A stretch of 64,000 bases of DNA. It comes from Bacteroides nordii WAL 11050 = JCM 12987 (GTDB lineage: Bacteria > Bacteroidota > Bacteroidia > Bacteroidales > Bacteroidaceae). Each line of letters begins with the position of its first letter. Position 1 is the first letter of the stretch. Under the pieces are notes generated by a model that was given only the letters and a program-made list of their open reading frames with translations, did no database searches and was not told the DNA's origin. Of the stretch, positions 51,955-62,500 are shown piece by piece. Made by a program: the position numbers and the translations under genes. The stretch covers positions 62,001 to 126,000 of the forward strand of contig BAJA01000012.1 in the NCBI GenBank assembly GCA_000613465.1. Direction: 5' to 3'.

Positions 51955-52827
51955 ATGGCAGATTTAGATGATTTAAGAGAAGGTGCAAATTTTGGTTTAG
52001 ACATTGCATCTCAACAACAACACTTTCACGTGAAAGGTGCAGAAAATGCAGCATGGGGTATGAAAGACCGTTTATCACGTATCTTTAACCCCCAAACAGG
52101 TAAATCCGTTATGTTGGCTTGCGACCACGGTTTTATCATGGGGCCTACTTCAGGACTCGAACGTATTGACTTGAATATAGTCCCGTTAATGGAATATGCA
52201 GACTGCCTGATGTGTACACGAGGCATTTTACAGTCGGTTATCCCTGCTAATACAAAAACTCCTATCTGTCTGCGCTCTGATGCCGGTACTTCCATCCTTA
52301 CTGATCTGAACGACAATGTACTGATTGATGTAGAAGACGCTATCCGTATGAACGTATCAGCCATGGCTGTTATGTTGGCTATTGGTGACGAAGCACACGA
52401 AGCAAAAACCGTAGCCAATTTGTATAAAGCTGTAGACAAAGCAAGTCGTTACAATATTCCCGTGATGGGGGTAACAGCCGTAGGTAAACAAATGGCACGC
52501 GATGCCCGTTATTTTGGCTTAGCATCCCGTATCTGTGCTGAGAACGGTGCCAACATCGTAAAGACCTACTATTGCGAGGGATTTGAGAAAGTGGCAGCAG
52601 CTTGTCCGGTTCCTGTAGTTATTGCCGGTGGTAAGAAACTCCCCGAGAAAGAAGCACTTGAGTTATGTTATAACGCGATCAACGATGGTGCTGCCGGGGT
52701 AGATATGGGACGTAATGTATTCCAAAGCGAATCACCTGCGGCTATGATCCAGGCTGTACATGCTGTAGTGCATGACGGATTGACTCCGGAACAAGGTTTT
52801 GAAATGTTCCAGGATTTATCTAAATAA
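51955..52827 (+). CDS. LsrF-like thiolase/aldolase
   Basis: The 290-residue protein closely follows E. coli LsrF, which cleaves the phosphorylated AI-2 product 3-hydroxy-5-phosphonooxypentane-2,4-dione with CoA into DHAP and acetyl-CoA. Shared features are the start MADLDD, DRLSRIFNPQTGKSVMLACD, DVLMCTRGIL-like block (here ADCLMCTRGILQSVIP), the Schiff-base Lys203 in NIVKTYYCEGF (same number as in LsrF) and CPVPVVIAGGKKLPE. The family also holds DhnA-type aldolases. Here it is preceded by DhaK/DhaL in place of the LsrK kinase. No lsrB transporter gene is in view, so AI-2 as substrate is a hypothesis. Confidence 0.85.
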   Translation: MADLDDLREGANFGLDIASQQQHFHVKGAENAAWGMKDRLSRIFNPQTGKSVMLACDHGFIMGPTSGLERIDLNIVPLMEYADCLMCTRGILQSVIPANTKTPICLRSDAGTSILTDLNDNVLIDVEDAIRMNVSAMAVMLAIGDEAHEAKTVANLYKAVDKASRYNIPVMGVTAVGKQMARDARYFGLASRICAENGANIVKTYYCEGFEKVAAACPVPVVIAGGKKLPEKEALELCYNAINDGAAGVDMGRNVFQSESPAAMIQAVHAVVHDGLTPEQGFEMFQDLSK

Positions 52828-52833
52828 TCAACT

Positions 52834-52879
52834 AATTGAGAATTGGGAATCGATCAAATCAGGTTCCCAATTTTCAATT
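52834..52879. terminator. Long hairpin between the LsrF-like and propeller genes
   Basis: AATTGAGAATTGGGAA (52834-52849) pairs with TTCCCAATTTTCAATT (52864-52879) with one G-T pair. No T-run follows, so it may attenuate or protect mRNA instead of ending it. Confidence 0.55.
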
Positions 52880-52893
52880 TACACACATACATT

Positions 52894-53781
52894 ATGAAGA
52901 GAATATTATTTTTTCTATGTTTTACTCTCCCACTCTTCCTTAATATCTCCGGAAAAAACAAAGCTGAGAAATTATTATTAGGTGGTTCGGGATGGAATAA
53001 GATCGTCATTATAGACAAAGATTCAAAACAAATAGAGTGGGAACATCCTTTACAAAAAGGTTGGGAATGTAACTCTGTAGCTGCAACTCCGGACGGAAAT
53101 ATTTTATTTTCCTACGCCAAAGGTGCCAAAGTAATCAACCGGGATCATAAGGAGATCTGGAATATTACAGCACCTGAAGGTTGTGAAATGCAAACTGCCC
53201 GCGTGTTATCCAACGGTAATTACCTGTTAGCCTGGACAGGACATCCGGCTGTCATTATGGAAGTGAGCCCGAAAGGTAAAATTTTATCCCGTACAGAATA
53301 TGAAACAGGGATTGACCGCCCCCACTCTCAGTTCCGTCAGCTGAATAAAAACAAGCGTGGCAACTATCTTATTCCTCTCATATCTACCTCTGAAGTACGT
53401 GAAATATCTCCTTCTGGCAAACTAATCAACTCCTTCAAAGTAGAAGGTACACCCTTCACTACATTAGAGTCAACTGATGGTAACTATTGGATTGCTTGCG
53501 GTGACGGGCATACCTTAATCGAAGTCAATCCGAATGATGGCCAAATCATCCGGCGTTATAATGAGAATGATATCAAAGGAGTCCGGCTTTTCTTCACAGC
53601 CGGTCTTTGTAAAAGTGCTGATGGTAACCTTTATATATGCAACTGGCAAGGGCACAGCCACGACGCCAATGCAGCAAACAGCCCGCAACTTTTCGAAATA
53701 AACCAAAAAGGAGAAGTGATCTGGAGCCTAAACGACAATCAAACATCTGGAATGATATCAGCAGTCAGTACGATAAACTGA
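52894..53781 (+). CDS. Secreted beta-propeller protein (PQQ/WD40-like)
   Basis: The start at 52894 is used because it gives a signal peptide (MKRILFFLCFTLPLFLNISG). The mature protein is built of repeated blades (KIVIIDKDSKQIEWEHPLQK, NGNYLLAWTGHPAVIMEVSP, GNYWIACGDGHTLIEVNP, GNLYICNWQGHSHDANAANS). No haem motif is present. Such propellers are periplasmic binding or scaffold proteins; here it may bring the substrate to the haem proteins. The C-terminus is short of a firm ending: a neighbouring frame stays open to 53822, so a frameshift near 53740 cannot be excluded. Confidence 0.72.
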   Translation: MKRILFFLCFTLPLFLNISGKNKAEKLLLGGSGWNKIVIIDKDSKQIEWEHPLQKGWECNSVAATPDGNILFSYAKGAKVINRDHKEIWNITAPEGCEMQTARVLSNGNYLLAWTGHPAVIMEVSPKGKILSRTEYETGIDRPHSQFRQLNKNKRGNYLIPLISTSEVREISPSGKLINSFKVEGTPFTTLESTDGNYWIACGDGHTLIEVNPNDGQIIRRYNENDIKGVRLFFTAGLCKSADGNLYICNWQGHSHDANAANSPQLFEINQKGEVIWSLNDNQTSGMISAVSTIN

Positions 53782-53798
53782 CCCTATACAACAGAATG

Positions 53799-53842
53799 AC
53801 TATAAACTCCCCGGAATATTAAATAAAAGGGGAGCTTATAGT
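53799..53842 (+). terminator. Terminator of the cytochrome/kinase operon
   Basis: CTCCCC (53807-53812) pairs with GGGGAG (53829-53834), with ACTATAA and TTATAGT extending the stem beyond one mismatch. It ends the plus-strand operon. Confidence 0.7.
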
Positions 53843-54549
53843 TATCACATCAGCCACAAAAAACATACAAAATCAGGTTGAAAATTTTGTAATTCAATAT
53901 ATCCTCCAGGTAATCCCATTCACGGTTAGCAATGAATATTCCATATGCTCTACTTCCTATACAAACGGCTTTAACTGTAACTTTATGAGAAAATATATTC
54001 CTACTCGAAAGTAAGCATATCACCAAATTCAAAAATATTTTCTTAATCTCAAAGTTCTTAGTAACTTGTCATATTTATCATTGCCCGTTATACCTTTTTG
54101 GAGTAGTTCTTTATATCTCATTTTTATATAGTACGTAAAGAGACGAAATTAATACAAACAAATAATGGCTTCTTCATAAATCATTTATTTTCAACAGGAA
54201 TTTTAGTTATCCATATATAAAAAGATTCCTGATGTACTTCCATAAAGTTTAGTATTTTAATAATTATGAAATGATTTCACTTCCATTCGGAGATATCCAA
54301 ATTTCCACAACATAACAGTATTCAAACTATATTTCAAAGGTTCTGTTCAACAAAAACATAAGTTGTAAAATTATAAAAATTACCAGATATTTTTAGATAC
54401 CTATATCAAAAGGTTTTCTATCTTCACAGTCTGTAGCATTTAGTCTATCCACATAATATAAAGCTAGATGCAATCAACCTTTTAAACAACCTCAATACTT
54501 CTTCTTACATCCCCAATTATCCAATTTTTAGTTATCCCTCAATACTGCC
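53843..54549. other. AT-rich intergenic stretch of about 700 bases, nothing recognised
   Basis: It lies between the end of the plus-strand operon and the end of the minus-strand RHS operon. Stops are frequent on both strands. One 60-residue minus-strand frame (53850-54032) shows no signal, motif or start context. No tRNA-like fold or long repeat was seen. It could hold eroded orphan immunity or toxin fragments, as often near RHS tips, but I cannot show it. Confidence 0.5.
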
Positions 54550-55134
54550 TCAAATACTTTCGATAATATCTTGAGGAATATCTGCTTTAATCCCCCATCC
54601 TTCTGCATATTCATTATGAATAATATGTTTAACAGCATACGACTCAGCTTTTTTAAACTTAAAATGATCTGTTTTAGTATTCCATACAATATGACTTATG
54701 AGATTAGAAATACTATCAAACTTTGAACGCGAATTAGTACCTGCAAAAAAGTCTAATGACAAAGTAAAAATTAAAGAATCATTTGGATAAATAGTCGTAT
54801 TTTCAGCACTAAATGATAAATTTTCAGAAAACAAGGGTAGAGAGTCTCCATTAATAAGGTAACAAGTCACTGAATTACGATCTTGGTTCATTTGATCTTT
54901 ATCAAAAGGAATTTTTCCTAAGACTATAGTATCTATACCATGATTTACCACTCTACAATTAAAAAAGAGATACCCATATCCTGTCACTAAAGTTGTATCT
55001 TTCTCTGAGACAAGCATAAATACGTTATCTATCTCTAATTTGGGGTCTTCTTTTATTGATAAATTATTGCAATTACAAGCCATCAATACCAATAATAGAA
55101 TCCATACTATATTATTTACGTTCTTTCTTCTCAT
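54550..55134 (-). CDS. Lipoprotein after the RHS tip, candidate immunity protein
   Basis: The 194-residue protein begins with a charged N-terminus, a hydrophobic stretch and a Cys-rich end (IVWILLLVLMACNCNN), so it is probably a lipoprotein. The mature part is beta-rich and acidic with no family I recognise. Its start overlaps the 3' end of the RHS gene by 23 bases, the place where cognate immunity genes of polymorphic toxins usually lie. The envelope location would fit a toxin acting in the periplasm. Function is inferred from position only. Confidence 0.6.
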   Translation of the reverse strand: MRRKNVNNIVWILLLVLMACNCNNLSIKEDPKLEIDNVFMLVSEKDTTLVTGYGYLFFNCRVVNHGIDTIVLGKIPFDKDQMNQDRNSVTCYLINGDSLPLFSENLSFSAENTTIYPNDSLIFTLSLDFFAGTNSRSKFDSISNLISHIVWNTKTDHFKFKKAESYAVKHIIHNEYAEGWGIKADIPQDIIESI

Positions 55135-58100
55135 AATATTTTTTATTCGTATTAATATGGTGTTTAAAATCTTTGGTCGTTTTTAGAAAGACAGGCTGTT
55201 GCATCTGGTACTCATAGACTTTTGTATGAGTACTGTTATAATCTCCCCATTTATTCATTCCATGTCCTACATATTCATGATCCCCTAAAGCATTTTGAAT
55301 ATTTTCAACTGTTCTTAATTCATATATTGCCTCCTTAGTTGTATAGTTTACATTTATCTTAAACTTCGTATTAGGAGTTAATTTAAAACTTGTCATATAC
55401 AATTCTGTTGGAGATGGATCATTATAGAAATCTCCAGTATCTCCACTCACTGCAACACTTGAACCAATTAAATATTCATTAGTATACCCTGTTTTGTTCA
55501 TAATATCAGTTAATATTTTACTAACAGCCTCAGCACTTAACGAAACCGTTTCAATTCCATGAGTTCCATTCGTATCATTAAAACGCCCGACTGATTTCAT
55601 TGATTCAAAAACTATTGGTGTTGTTATTTTTACCGCCCCTGAAAACCCATCATCATCTGTTCCGAGAAAATTACCATCATAATCATAATATGGAGAAATC
55701 CACATACCTGTAGGATCAATATATCTGATAGGATTATTCCCACAATATGCATACGGACTCACCGAATAATACTTCTCACATAATGGATCCATCATATGAA
55801 ACCGCCCTATTGCTGAATCATAATATCTTGCTTCAAAATCATACCAATTTAGACCATGTACCTCATCTAATTCTTTCCCACCATATTTATACTGTTGAGA
55901 ATCATAACTTTCTCCAAACAAACTACCAAAAGGATAATAGTGATTCAAACCTTCTTTCATACCATTTTGATTCATAACCACGCGAATATTCCCCTGATGA
56001 TCCTTCAAATAATAATGGTAAACAGGAGCTCCATTAACAAAATTGATGTATCCCTCTTCTGTTAGTACCTTATCCAATACTCCATTTTTATAGATTATAT
56101 TTCCACAATAATCCATACATTCATTTGATACAAATGAATAAAAATCTATAGAATTAGTTCCCGTCCTAGTTTTTTGTAGAGAATTCCTCATGTTAATAAA
56201 AGAAAAGGCAGGTTCAATAGAAAAAAGTTCCCAGACTCCATATTCTTTTCTCCTCTTCACTCCGTCAGCAGAATACAAATAACGAGTTACATTACGTTCA
56301 CGTAACGTAATGTTATTCGGCAAATTTAAACAATTGTATTGAATTTCATCAATCCCTTTATTCAAATCTTTGATAAGGTTACCATTGCTATCATAAAAGT
56401 ATTCCTCTTCTTCTTTCGCATTATCAATAAAATCTAATGGAGTATAGGTGATATAATCTTCAGTTGAGTCATCAATACTTTTTACTTGATTTCCATTGTA
56501 AGTAAAAGAAAGGTCATCAACTTTAGCAAAATCTTCGCGTGCTTCCATTGTGCCCCAACGTGAAAGAGTAAGAAGGTTACCCATCTTATCATAATCGTAA
56601 TTAGTATCGTAAAAATTGAATTCTTCGTCCCAATAACCTGCAGATTTAAGACGATTCAAACCATCATAATTAAACGAGTAATTACGTTCCATATTATAAG
56701 GGTCATCAAATCGCCATGACATTTTATCGATATTACCATTATAGTAAGGTTGATAAGTCAATTGTTCACAAAACAAACCTCTAATACTTGTTAACCAGTT
56801 ACGAATATTATAAGAATAGGTACTCTTAAGTGATTCATTACCATGATGTTGCTTTGTCTGCAAACGTCCCAAATCATCATAGCTATTCTCTGTAAGTATC
56901 ACTTCACTTTGATTGTTTAACTGATGCTTAACCCGTACCAATCGTTCTCCATAATCATATTCATAAGTATAAATCTCGGTCAAGGGTTGTTTATCTGGGA
57001 CAGAATGAGAGTGCATATGTTTTAATAATTTGCCTGTCATTTCACGACAGTAAAAATCGACATCAATACCTCCCAGATGATTTGTTGAACGTTGTTGCAC
57101 AACATGATCCCACGAATCATAATACATTGTTGTCAAAATTTTATTATTAGAATTATCTAACAAAAAACAGCAATGACCTGTTAACTTACCTCTAGCTGCA
57201 ACTTCAATATTATCAGTTACATAAGAATTATAACCGGGCTGTTGTTCATAGTGAAGCAAATCCATCCCGTCAAAAACCGAAAGTGACAGAAAATGATAAT
57301 TATCATAATAATAAACATTCAATAATTGTACATCCGACTCATTTAAAGCTATACCAGTTAAGGTATATCCGGTTTCCTTAAACCCATTACTACCAGTTAA
57401 CTGCTCGAAAGAAGCAACTACTGTACTCGAAGCAATAGAAGTTAAATCAACAGAATGGCAAATACCTTCCACCACAGAGCGCCCCAAAATATCATATAGA
57501 GTAAACCTCCATTCACCTTTTTTACGCTGTTCACCATCACGAGTCAACACAGGGCGATCAGACAAGTCATAAACAATATCTATTGGAGTACACCCCGGGA
57601 GCGTTTTCATTACACAACGATTACGATTATCATATTTATATTGATAGGCATAAAGTGATAGATCCGGATTATCTTGATAAGCAGGAGGAAGTACAAAACA
57701 TAGATTTCCAAAAATATCATAAACATAATAAGTATCATGAGGAATAGAATTCGATATCTGACGGGTTAATATCAACTGACCTGCATCATTCTTAAAAGAA
57801 TAAGAGATATTACCGTCTTCATCAGTAACTTGAGTTATTTTTAATACACCAGAAGGATAATTCCCTCTTTGTATCAATGTTCCATCCAAATCTATCTGAT
57901 AATGTTTACATCCTAGATCTCCTGAAGCGGAATTTAGAAAGTAGGCTGAAGAAATTGGATGATTTATCCAATCATCTCCTGAACCATATTGCGATATAAC
58001 CCTATTGAAAGGGGAATTCTCATATACAGTCTGATTAAAAGAGCGAGAATCTCCATTATACGCATTACCAATTTGATTTTTAAAAGAAGAAGGAGTTATA

Positions 58101-58390
58101 TAATCCGAAGTAATAACTTGAGGCAACCATACTTTTGATTCTCTGCCAACATTATCATATTCTTGCAATGTAGCAAGAATATGATCACGTTCTCCATCAT
58201 AGTTATTTTCTCTTCGTACATGTATAGAAGGGCGTCCTAATCCATCATAATATTGGATATCATCTATGGAGGTATTTCCCGAATCGTTTGTCATTTTACA
58301 AGTCATAATATAGTTTTGACTAATGGCTTGTGCTTGAATTATATCAAAACTTAAAATAAACAAGAATACAATTGTATAAAAATATTTCAT
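55112..58390 (-). CDS. DUF6443/RHS-repeat protein with variable C-terminal tip
   Basis: The 1092-residue protein has a signal peptide to about residue 21, a DUF6443-type start (DIQYYDGLGRPSIHVRRENN) and RHS/YD repeats. The RHS core (YGGKELDEVHGLNWYDFEAR, SPYAYCGNNPIRYIDPTG) ends at about residue 895. The remaining 195 residues are the tip, which contains HEYVGHG (His1038, Glu1039, His1043) followed by THTKVYEYQMQQP, suggestive of a metal-dependent hydrolase, although the spacing is HExxxH and not the common HExxH. RHS shells usually enclose a released toxin. The frame is intact, and the gene follows a sorting-domain gene and an RHS-A gene. Confidence 0.85.
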   Translation of the reverse strand: MKYFYTIVFLFILSFDIIQAQAISQNYIMTCKMTNDSGNTSIDDIQYYDGLGRPSIHVRRENNYDGERDHILATLQEYDNVGRESKVWLPQVITSDYITPSSFKNQIGNAYNGDSRSFNQTVYENSPFNRVISQYGSGDDWINHPISSAYFLNSASGDLGCKHYQIDLDGTLIQRGNYPSGVLKITQVTDEDGNISYSFKNDAGQLILTRQISNSIPHDTYYVYDIFGNLCFVLPPAYQDNPDLSLYAYQYKYDNRNRCVMKTLPGCTPIDIVYDLSDRPVLTRDGEQRKKGEWRFTLYDILGRSVVEGICHSVDLTSIASSTVVASFEQLTGSNGFKETGYTLTGIALNESDVQLLNVYYYDNYHFLSLSVFDGMDLLHYEQQPGYNSYVTDNIEVAARGKLTGHCCFLLDNSNNKILTTMYYDSWDHVVQQRSTNHLGGIDVDFYCREMTGKLLKHMHSHSVPDKQPLTEIYTYEYDYGERLVRVKHQLNNQSEVILTENSYDDLGRLQTKQHHGNESLKSTYSYNIRNWLTSIRGLFCEQLTYQPYYNGNIDKMSWRFDDPYNMERNYSFNYDGLNRLKSAGYWDEEFNFYDTNYDYDKMGNLLTLSRWGTMEAREDFAKVDDLSFTYNGNQVKSIDDSTEDYITYTPLDFIDNAKEEEEYFYDSNGNLIKDLNKGIDEIQYNCLNLPNNITLRERNVTRYLYSADGVKRRKEYGVWELFSIEPAFSFINMRNSLQKTRTGTNSIDFYSFVSNECMDYCGNIIYKNGVLDKVLTEEGYINFVNGAPVYHYYLKDHQGNIRVVMNQNGMKEGLNHYYPFGSLFGESYDSQQYKYGGKELDEVHGLNWYDFEARYYDSAIGRFHMMDPLCEKYYSVSPYAYCGNNPIRYIDPTGMWISPYYDYDGNFLGTDDDGFSGAVKITTPIVFESMKSVGRFNDTNGTHGIETVSLSAEAVSKILTDIMNKTGYTNEYLIGSSVAVSGDTGDFYNDPSPTELYMTSFKLTPNTKFKINVNYTTKEAIYELRTVENIQNALGDHEYVGHGMNKWGDYNSTHTKVYEYQMQQPVFLKTTKDFKHHINTNKKYYEKKERK

Positions 58391-58402
58391 ATCTTCTTAT
58401 TT

Positions 58403-59569
58403 TTATTGTTTCCAAATTTTCTCTCCATATATTCTCTCTCCCAAGGAGATACGTAACAAATAACTTCCGGACGGATAATTTCCAATTGAAATACATTCCT
58501 GATAGTTTTCGCCAGAAACCACATTCCGTACTATTGCAGAGATTTGACGCCCCTGCAAATCATATAAACAAATATTCAAATCAGTTCCCCGCTCCACTGA
58601 GTAAAAAATGTGTAACTCACCTTGCTCGTCAATTATATATCGATAAGCTATTATTTCATCTTTATACTCTTTTTCTGACTTAACAGATTCTATCTCTTTT
58701 ACTCTATCTTCATTCTCATTTCGAAAATTATTACGTTTTATCCAATTTACCATATCCTCATCCAAACCGTAATATTGCTCATGGGGAGGATAGTAATATG
58801 AAACTCCAAATTGTTCATAAGCCTCTTTTTTCTTAAAAAGGCGGGCCTGTTTTGTCTCAAATATGGGATAGCGATATCCATTAGCATACCAAAGCCAAGT
58901 ATCTATCTCAAAATGAGTAGAGTCATTATTCAACCGATAATCAATACTATCCCTACAAATAACAAAGGGGATAGTATCAGTCGTAATCATATTATAGTTG
59001 AATATTGGTTCCATCTTTTCTACCACTTTTTTCGACAGATGTACGCGAAGAACATTTTGCAATGTATCTCCTTCAGGGAGAATCATTCTACCAACAGCAT
59101 CTGCTTCAGTAGTAGTAACTCCTTGAATATGCACAGAAAAACGATCACAATAATGTCCTTTTCCATCATAGTAACTAGTAATACTACGCCCATAAGGGAA
59201 AGGAAATACGAGATAAGTTTCTGGCTCCCGGTAGCTAACCAATGTTGTAGGATTCCTATATCCTAAAAACAATAATGTATCATTACGGTATTGATAATAA
59301 TACATTGTACGGTGTTCCCTACTAATAAGCGTATCACCTCGCAACGTATCATACTTTAATGTATATTTGTCATTCAGAATCTCAAGATCACTAAAATCCC
59401 ACACAGCTGAGGCTCCATTCATTCCCGGGTCTTTATAAGCAGCCTGCAATTTTACAATTCTATCTCCCTGCCGTGGTAAATTATAAAGAGCATTTAACGT
59501 TGTCTGGCTATATATTTTGCCTAATAGCACTCCTGTTAATAAAACAGATATGATTATCTTTATTCTCAT
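58403..59569 (-). CDS. Secreted protein with C-terminal sorting (T9SS type A-like) domain
   Basis: The 388-residue protein has a signal peptide to about residue 22 and a mature region with no recognised enzyme motif. The final 70 residues look like a Por/type IX sorting domain (NICLYDLQGRQISAIVRNVV, YPSGSYLLRISLGE). It sits between two RHS genes, 12 bases from each neighbour. It may help export, assemble or anchor the RHS proteins; that is inference. The frame is intact. Confidence 0.78.
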   Translation of the reverse strand: MRIKIIISVLLTGVLLGKIYSQTTLNALYNLPRQGDRIVKLQAAYKDPGMNGASAVWDFSDLEILNDKYTLKYDTLRGDTLISREHRTMYYYQYRNDTLLFLGYRNPTTLVSYREPETYLVFPFPYGRSITSYYDGKGHYCDRFSVHIQGVTTTEADAVGRMILPEGDTLQNVLRVHLSKKVVEKMEPIFNYNMITTDTIPFVICRDSIDYRLNNDSTHFEIDTWLWYANGYRYPIFETKQARLFKKKEAYEQFGVSYYYPPHEQYYGLDEDMVNWIKRNNFRNENEDRVKEIESVKSEKEYKDEIIAYRYIIDEQGELHIFYSVERGTDLNICLYDLQGRQISAIVRNVVSGENYQECISIGNYPSGSYLLRISLGERIYGEKIWKQ

Positions 59570-59581
59570 AATGTATAAAAA

Positions 59582-62500
59582 TTAATGGCTATAGTTATAT
59601 CTATATTTTTCAATGGATATATCCTCATAAGTCTCTAAAATCTCATATAATCTCCCCAAAGTATCATAATGATAAGATCGGCTTTGACCTGCCGGGCTTA
59701 CTATTTGTATTACTCCAACTAATGGTTGATGTATAAAAGTAGTAACATGGGCTTTATTCATTGAAGGATGTTGACGTAACAGATCTATTTTTGAACAGAT
59801 ATAGTCATCGTCAAAAGATTTACGTAAAGATATAACAACGTCATCTGTAAGAAGGGCCTTTACAGCTTCGTAGCTTGCATTTTTAATTTCAGCTATTGGG
59901 TACTGATTGTTATATCCCCATAAATAAACAGTCGAAAGTCCACTGTTATCTATTATCTGTACGGGGTTATCCACTTCATCATAAGTACAGGACATTTTTT
60001 CATAATATCCCGGCGCCATTACAAAACTATTTTTATTGACAGTGGAACTAACATATCCTGGTACACCCGAACCCAACAAACTGACAGACTCTACCTGTCC
60101 GGGATTATCAACCCTATAACGGGAAATGATACCACTTACTACTTTAGAAGTGATGCTATCTTCTTCAACCTCTTCTATTACAGCAGAAATATTATTTGCT
60201 GTTATCATTCTTTGTATAAAAGGAATAGCAGTACCATAGTAATACGGATAACGTCGAGTACGTGTACGGACTTGCCCATCCGAGGTATGTACCGTAGTTG
60301 TATTGAGTTGTGCTTGCTGATCATAAGTATAAGTCGTAGTTGTTACCAATTGGCGAGGACCATCATAAGTCGTTTCTGTAATCTTTTCCAAAAGAATATC
60401 ACCGGAATTTATTTCTTCGGGGAAATGCTCAACAAGCCCATTACCAACCGGCAAATACCTTTCTATGTAAGACAGTGTTAAAGGATCACTTATCTCTGCC
60501 TGGATATACGAATCCAAAGTACTATTATAACGAGTCATATATATAATATTACGTTTATATGACTGAAGATTGTGGATCTTAATACCGCTGTTGAAAATCT
60601 TGTGCTTATACTCTTTAGAATGTATTAGTTTGTATTCACCATTTTCATATTTATATGTATTTTCTGCCTGAATTTTCCCAAGACGCCAATCTTCCTGAAA
60701 ACTTTTCAGATTTGTGTCCAAGATCTGACTGCGGAGATGGAACATAAGCTTCGGGAGAGGTATAAATATATTCCTTTTTCCCATATTCAGAACCAACCGC
60801 ATCTTCATACTCCGTTACTTTCTGATAATAGATAGGAGCTCCATTACCATAATACAAATCTTCAATAGCATTAGAATAAATAACCGTTTTAAGTGCTGTG
60901 GGATAATCCAAATACGTTTTATCGTAATGTTCATCAATGGGGGTATCACCTATATACAAAACATTTTGACGACATAAGAAAACGTTTTCAGATTCTGAGA
61001 AAGGAGCATGCAAACCGCGAATAATACCAGTCCCATCCTCTCCGTAAACATAATATTTCCTACTGGCAACTGTCCCGTCAGCTTGACAATTTAATATACT
61101 AGCTACTCGCGCGCCACCCGAAGGTATCGTACGCCAACCTCCATCTATACGATTACATTCAAATTCAAAATCTGTATATCCACCAGTTGGGTAGGTGATT
61201 CGTTTCAATAGACCTTTTAAAGCATATTGTGGTTGAACATTGTTTTCCATCTCCATATAAAGCAAATAATTTCCTCCTATAAAATAATTAAGAAGCATCT
61301 GATCTAAATAGTTGTTACTTAAATAATGTGGAGTTTCTATTTGCATAAAAGGAACATTTATATCTACATTATCTGTACGATCGTGTGTCGTTCCGCGAAG
61401 TCCTCCCCAAAAGTCACAACCTATTGTAAAATTGCTAAAAGCATGCATACTTGAATAATCGAATTTATAAGTTTCGCTGGGATTTCCAACAATTTGAATC
61501 TTATCCAAATAGTTAGTCAGGCTATTTCTTTCTGCTGACACCTTCTGCCCGACACAAGTTTGAGTAAATGCTATTTCACGTACTTGTTGCTGCGAACTAT
61601 CTACAATTTTTATAGAAGACAGATATTCATAAAGTGTGTTGTAATTGAATAACAATTTATTCCCATTAAACTTAATAACAGAGGGTACCAAACGTTCCTG
61701 AACACGTTTACCATTTACAAATTGCATTTCGCCCAATTGATATGTATTATCAACATAATCGGTCTCAGTATATACAGGAGGATCTTCACAATATTCTGGA
61801 AAAATAAATCGCGTATAATCCTGAGATACAGTATAATTGATCACATGAGGATAATTTATATTCTGAAAAGGTATTTTCTTAAGAATATCCTTTAGTGTTA
61901 TTTCAGCACTCCCCGGAAACATATTTGAAATATCATCTGCAAAAAAGACCCGACGTACTTCAGTTAACCCATCAGGCTGCCCTAAAGGAATACTCATATT
62001 TTCATACAGTTCGGAACTCTCTACAAATGTATATGAAACTCTACTTGAAAGTTGACGATAAGAAAATTGTATTGTATCCAGCTTTGAAGGAGATATTATC
62101 TCACGACATTTCCATGATGAAATATAAGTACCTAAGTCTATACCAGGAGTTCCCGGATCATTTTTTCTATAGTAGTAGTGGTCCCCCCAAATAAATAAAC
62201 GGTCCCATCCGTATCCGTTACACGAAATCCTAAAGTAGAGGTCCCTGTAGGAAGAATTACTTCAAATCTAATTCCCGTATAAGGTACCGGAACTAATGTT
62301 ATTCCTTCATTTTGGTACTTTCGAAGATAAAAACAACCCGACTTACCCTTTAATCTATAATAATATTTATCAGATTGAGTATCAATCTCATTATTAAGCA
62401 TTCGTAAACGATTATAGGGGGGTATAAGTATTAGCAAAATCAAAATTTGTAAGTTTCCCAAATGGGACTCGTTCATACTCATTATAATAATAACCGGATA

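Noticed and set aside
53850..54032. Minus-strand 60-residue reading frame in the 700-base gap
   Set aside because: No signal, motif, start context or neighbour supports it.
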